Part shown: positions 5,863 to 8,622 of the stretch, one piece after another
Layout of the letters: each line of letters begins with the position of its first letter
How positions within the stretch are numbered: the stretch's first letter is position 1
Notes under the pieces: generated by a model
Told to the model about the DNA's origin: nothing
The model's database searches: none
The model's input: the letters and a program-made list of their open reading frames with translations, nothing else
Program-made: the position numbers and the translations under genes
From: Chloroflexota bacterium
Lineage (GTDB): Bacteria > Chloroflexota > Limnocylindria > QHBO01
Assembly: GCA_013694795.1 (NCBI GenBank)
Contig: JACDBS010000155.1
Location: forward strand, 1 to 8,622
DNA: 8,622 bases
Reading direction: 5' to 3'

Positions 5863-8622
5863 CGGCCACCCGAAGATCTCGGGCAACCGCCAATCCGCCG
5901 GCGGGCGCGGTTCCCCGGGCGGAGCTGAAGATCATCGAGACGCGCGTCTACCGCGGGCCGAACTACTGGAACTACGACCCGGCCATCAAGCTCATCGTCG
6001 ACCTCGGCGTCCTGGAACACTTCCCCTCGAACACCCTCCCCGGATTTACCGAGGCGCTGCTGGAGATGCTTCCAGGCGTCGGCCAGCACACCTGCGGAAC
6101 GGGCAAGGCCGGCGGTTTCGAGCTCCGCCTGACCGAGGGCACCTGGGCGGGGCATGTGGCCGAACACATCGCGCTGCAGCTCCAGCGCGAAGCGGGCGCC
6201 GAGGTCGGACGCGGCAAGACGCGTGGCACGGGAGAACCGGGTCGCTATCACGTCGTCTATTCCTACGGCGAGGAGAGCGTCGGGGTGGTGGCCGGCAAGC
6301 TCGCGGTCAGGCTCGTCAACCACCTGGTCGAGGCGGAGCCCGATTTCGACTTCGGGGCTGAGCTCGAGCGCCTCATCCTGCTCGCCGAGCGCGCCGCCTT
6401 TGGCCCCTCCACGCAGGCCATCCTGGACGAAGCTGCGCTGCGCGACATACCGTCCATCCGCCTCAACGACCAGTCGCTGGTGCAGCTGGGGCACGGCATC
6501 CACCAGAAGCGGATCCGCGCCACCATGACCAGCCTGACCGGCTCGCTTGGAGTGGACATCGCGTCTGACAAGAAGCTCACGAACCGGCTCCTGGCGGCCA
6601 CCGGGGTCCCGGTCCCGCGCTCGGAGGTGGTGCGCGACGAGGACGGCGCCGTTGCCGCCGCGGGGCGCATCGGCTTTCCGGTTGCGGTCAAGCCGATCGA
6701 CGGCAACCACGGCCGCGGGGTGATGCTCAACCTCGCCGATCCCGATGCCGTGCGCGGCGGCTACCGCGCGGCGCGCTCACAGAGCCGAGGCGGGGGCGTC
6801 GTGGTCGAGACGTACCTGACGGGGAACGACTATCGCTGCCTGGTCATCGGCGGCGTCCTGCGGGCGGTCGCGCAGCGCGTGCCGGCGCACGTCGAGGGGG
6901 ACGGGAAGCACACCATCACCGAGCTCGTGGAGACAGCCAACGCCGATCCGCGTCGTGGCATTGGCCATGAGAAGGTGCTGACCCGCATCAAGGTCGACGA
7001 CGAGTCGGTTGGCTACGCGCGCGAGCAGGGACTCGAGCTCTCCGACGTTCCGCCGCGCGGCCAGCGGGTCTATCTGAAGCGCACCGGCAACATGAGCACC
7101 GGCGGGATCAGCATCGACCGCACCGAGGAGGCTCATCCGGACAATGTCGAGCTCGCGGAGCTGGCCGCCCAGGTCGTCGGCCTGGACATTGCCGGCATCG
7201 ACCTCGTCTGCCCCGACGTCAGCCTGCCGGTGCGCGAGACGGGTGGAGGGATCGTCGAGATCAACGCCGCTCCCGGATTCCGGATGCACACGAACCCGAC
7301 CGAGGGCGAGGCGCAGTACGTCGCCAAGCCCGTGATCGACATGCTCTTCCCGCCCGGAGCCGATGCGCGCATCCCGATCGTGGCCGTGACCGGCAGCAAC
7401 GGCAAGACCACCACCGCCCGGATGATCGCCCACATCATGAAGGGGATGGGCCGCAAGGTCGGCCTGACCAGCACCGATGGCATCTACGTCGACGGGCGCA
7501 TCGTGCGCCGAGCGGACGCGTCCGGGCCGAAGTCCGCGTCGATGGTGCTCCAGAACCCGACCGTCGACTTCGCCGTCTTCGAGGTCGCGCGAGGCGGCAT
7601 CCTGCGCGAGGGGCTCGGCTTCGGTCGCAATGACGTGGGGGTCGTGCTCAACGTCACCGGCGACCACCTCGGGCTGGGCGGCATCCACAGCATCAGGCAG
7701 TTGGCCGAGGTCAAGCGCGTGGTGGTTGAGGCCGTGCCGCGCGACGGGGTCGCGGTCCTCAACGCCGATGACCCGCTGGTGGCGGCCATGTCGCGTCACT
7801 GCTCCGGATCGGTCATCTACTTCAGCATGGACCCGGAGCACGACCGCCTGAAGTTCCAGGCCTCGCGCGGCCGTCGGGCGGTCACGATCGAGCAGGGCAA
7901 CAACGGCGAGATGATCGTCCTGCGCCAGGGCCGCAAGTCGATGTCGCTGGTGTGGACGCATCTCATTCCGGCCACGTTCGAGGGCCGGGCACGGATGAAC
8001 GTGCAGAACGCGTTGGCCGCCACGGCCGCGGCCTGGGCCGCCGGCGCCCACCTGCATGACATCCGGCAGGGCCTGCGCACCTTCACCACCTCCTACTTCA
8101 TGGCGCCCGGCCGCCTCAACATGTTCGAATTGGACGGGTATCGGGTGGTGGTCGACTACGCCCACAACCCACCGGCCATGGAAGCGCTCGGCCAGTTCGT
8201 CGATAGGCTCACCGAGCCGTCGGCCGGCGGCGCCCGCGCCCCGGTCACCGGTCGCCGGATCGGCGTGATCGCGACCGCGGGCGATCGCCGCGACGAGGAC
8301 ATCGTGGAGCTCGGACGCGTGGCGGCGCGCTACTTCGACGAGATCATCGTGCGCGAGGACGAGAACAACCGCGGCCGTCCGGTCGGCGGTACGGCGGCGC
8401 TCATCAGCGAGGGTATCGACAAGGCAGGCCCCCAGCGACGGACCGGATCCGTGATGACGATCCTCGACGAGCTCGCCGCGGCGCGCCACGCGCTCGACAT
8501 CGCGACCGACGGCGACGTGGTGGTGGTCTGCGTCGACCACGCCAACCAGATCTGGAAGGAGCTCCAGCGACGGCAGCACGGCTCAGCAAGCGAAACCGAT
8601 GGGCTGCGAGCAGTAGTGGGGG
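5859..8622 (+). CDS. cphA: Cyanophycin synthetase (CphA1 type), 3' end just outside window
   Basis: CphA1 makes cyanophycin by ATP-dependent alternate addition of Asp to the backbone and Arg to its side chains. The frame starts at GTG 5859 inside the cphB stop (GTGA) and stays open to the window edge: 921 codons. The N-domain (about 1-160) begins with the typical VYRGPNYWNYDP (30-41) and contains HVAEH (99-103). The ATP-grasp G-domain (about 210-500) shows GHGIHQKRI (211-219), SDKKLTNRLL (236-245), the nucleotide lysine Lys278 in VAVKPIDGNHGRGV, and the metal-binding EINAAPGF (467-474). The Mur-ligase-like M-domain has the P-loop GSNGKTTT (512-519, Lys516), EVARGGILREGLGF (575-588), NVTGDHLGLGG (598-608) and DYAHNPPAMEAL (766-777). 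Both ATP sites are intact, which argues against CphA2. Known CphA1 proteins are about 870-920 residues and conserved sequence ends near DHANQIWKEL, so only a short tail should be missing. No other usable start lies nearby. Translation probably depends on cphB. Confidence 0.96.
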   Translation, partial: MTATRRSRATANPPAGAVPRAELKIIETRVYRGPNYWNYDPAIKLIVDLGVLEHFPSNTLPGFTEALLEMLPGVGQHTCGTGKAGGFELRLTEGTWAGHVAEHIALQLQREAGAEVGRGKTRGTGEPGRYHVVYSYGEESVGVVAGKLAVRLVNHLVEAEPDFDFGAELERLILLAERAAFGPSTQAILDEAALRDIPSIRLNDQSLVQLGHGIHQKRIRATMTSLTGSLGVDIASDKKLTNRLLAATGVPVPRSEVVRDEDGAVAAAGRIGFPVAVKPIDGNHGRGVMLNLADPDAVRGGYRAARSQSRGGGVVVETYLTGNDYRCLVIGGVLRAVAQRVPAHVEGDGKHTITELVETANADPRRGIGHEKVLTRIKVDDESVGYAREQGLELSDVPPRGQRVYLKRTGNMSTGGISIDRTEEAHPDNVELAELAAQVVGLDIAGIDLVCPDVSLPVRETGGGIVEINAAPGFRMHTNPTEGEAQYVAKPVIDMLFPPGADARIPIVAVTGSNGKTTTARMIAHIMKGMGRKVGLTSTDGIYVDGRIVRRADASGPKSASMVLQNPTVDFAVFEVARGGILREGLGFGRNDVGVVLNVTGDHLGLGGIHSIRQLAEVKRVVVEAVPRDGVAVLNADDPLVAAMSRHCSGSVIYFSMDPEHDRLKFQASRGRRAVTIEQGNNGEMIVLRQGRKSMSLVWTHLIPATFEGRARMNVQNALAATAAAWAAGAHLHDIRQGLRTFTTSYFMAPGRLNMFELDGYRVVVDYAHNPPAMEALGQFVDRLTEPSAGGARAPVTGRRIGVIATAGDRRDEDIVELGRVAARYFDEIIVREDENNRGRPVGGTAALISEGIDKAGPQRRTGSVMTILDELAAARHALDIATDGDVVVVCVDHANQIWKELQRRQHGSASETDGLRAVVG

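Noticed and set aside
6153..6167. A functional link between the HxxEH in CphA and the M16 peptidase at the left edge
   Set aside because: M16 enzymes share the HxxEH pattern, but the two genes are about 5 kb apart in separate transcription units. The shared short motif is most likely coincidence.
5649..6710. 353-codon minus-strand frame opposite the cphB-cphA junction
   Set aside because: It is antisense to two confidently identified genes, and no protein family is recognisable in it.
6777..8579. 600-codon open frame on the minus strand opposite cphA
   Set aside because: The plus strand here encodes CphA with all its ATP-grasp and Mur-ligase motifs. The minus frame has a His/Asp/Arg/Val-rich composition with no recognisable domain, as expected from antisense of a GC-rich gene.
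1..8622. Search for mobile elements, CRISPR repeats, tRNA/rRNA genes, riboswitches or a phage or defence island
   Set aside because: No direct-repeat arrays, transposase-like proteins, terminal inverted repeats or tRNA-like folds were noticed. Nearly all bases fall in six ordinary genes.

Overview
The window is a dense, high-GC bacterial chromosomal segment. Its genes abut or overlap, and the strong third-position GC leaves long open antisense frames. No rRNA, tRNA, insertion sequence or CRISPR array is visible. The gene set (M16 peptidase, J-domain protein, sensor kinase, aminotransferase, cyanophycin genes) and a pair of leaderless-looking promoters would suit an uncultured high-GC lineage such as Chloroflexota or Actinomycetota. 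That placement is a low-confidence inference, and nothing here looks specifically cyanobacterial.

Layout. The left edge (1-975, + strand) holds the C-terminal three quarters of an M16 zinc peptidase whose catalytic half lies outside the window. A 64-bp convergent gap with two inverted repeats follows. The minus strand then carries a tight three-gene cluster, read right to left: a J-domain protein (4813 to 3653), a membrane sensor histidine kinase (3648 to 2149) and a HisC-type PLP aminotransferase (2152 to 1040). The first two genes are 4 bp apart. The kinase and aminotransferase overlap by a GTGA quartet, so the aminotransferase probably depends on kinase translation.

From a 56-bp divergent intergenic region (4814-4869) the plus strand carries cphB (cyanophycinase) and cphA (cyanophycin synthetase), again joined by a GTGA overlap. 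The cphA frame stays open to the right edge (921 codons seen, probably almost complete). The two enzymes form a storage cycle. CphA polymerises Asp and Arg into multi-L-arginyl-poly-L-aspartate, and CphB cuts the polymer back to beta-Asp-Arg dipeptides. The isoaspartyl dipeptidase needed to finish degradation is not in the window.

Most interesting points: (1) a complete cphB-cphA operon; (2) an HxxEH motif in the N-domain of CphA, suggesting the cryptic primer-generating metallopeptidase site reported for some CphA1 enzymes; (3) two divergent TAnnnT boxes, each exactly 7 nt before an ATG, suggesting back-to-back leaderless promoters; (4) an arginine-rich C-terminal extension on the cyanophycinase; (5) an orphan sensor kinase translationally coupled to a metabolic aminotransferase.
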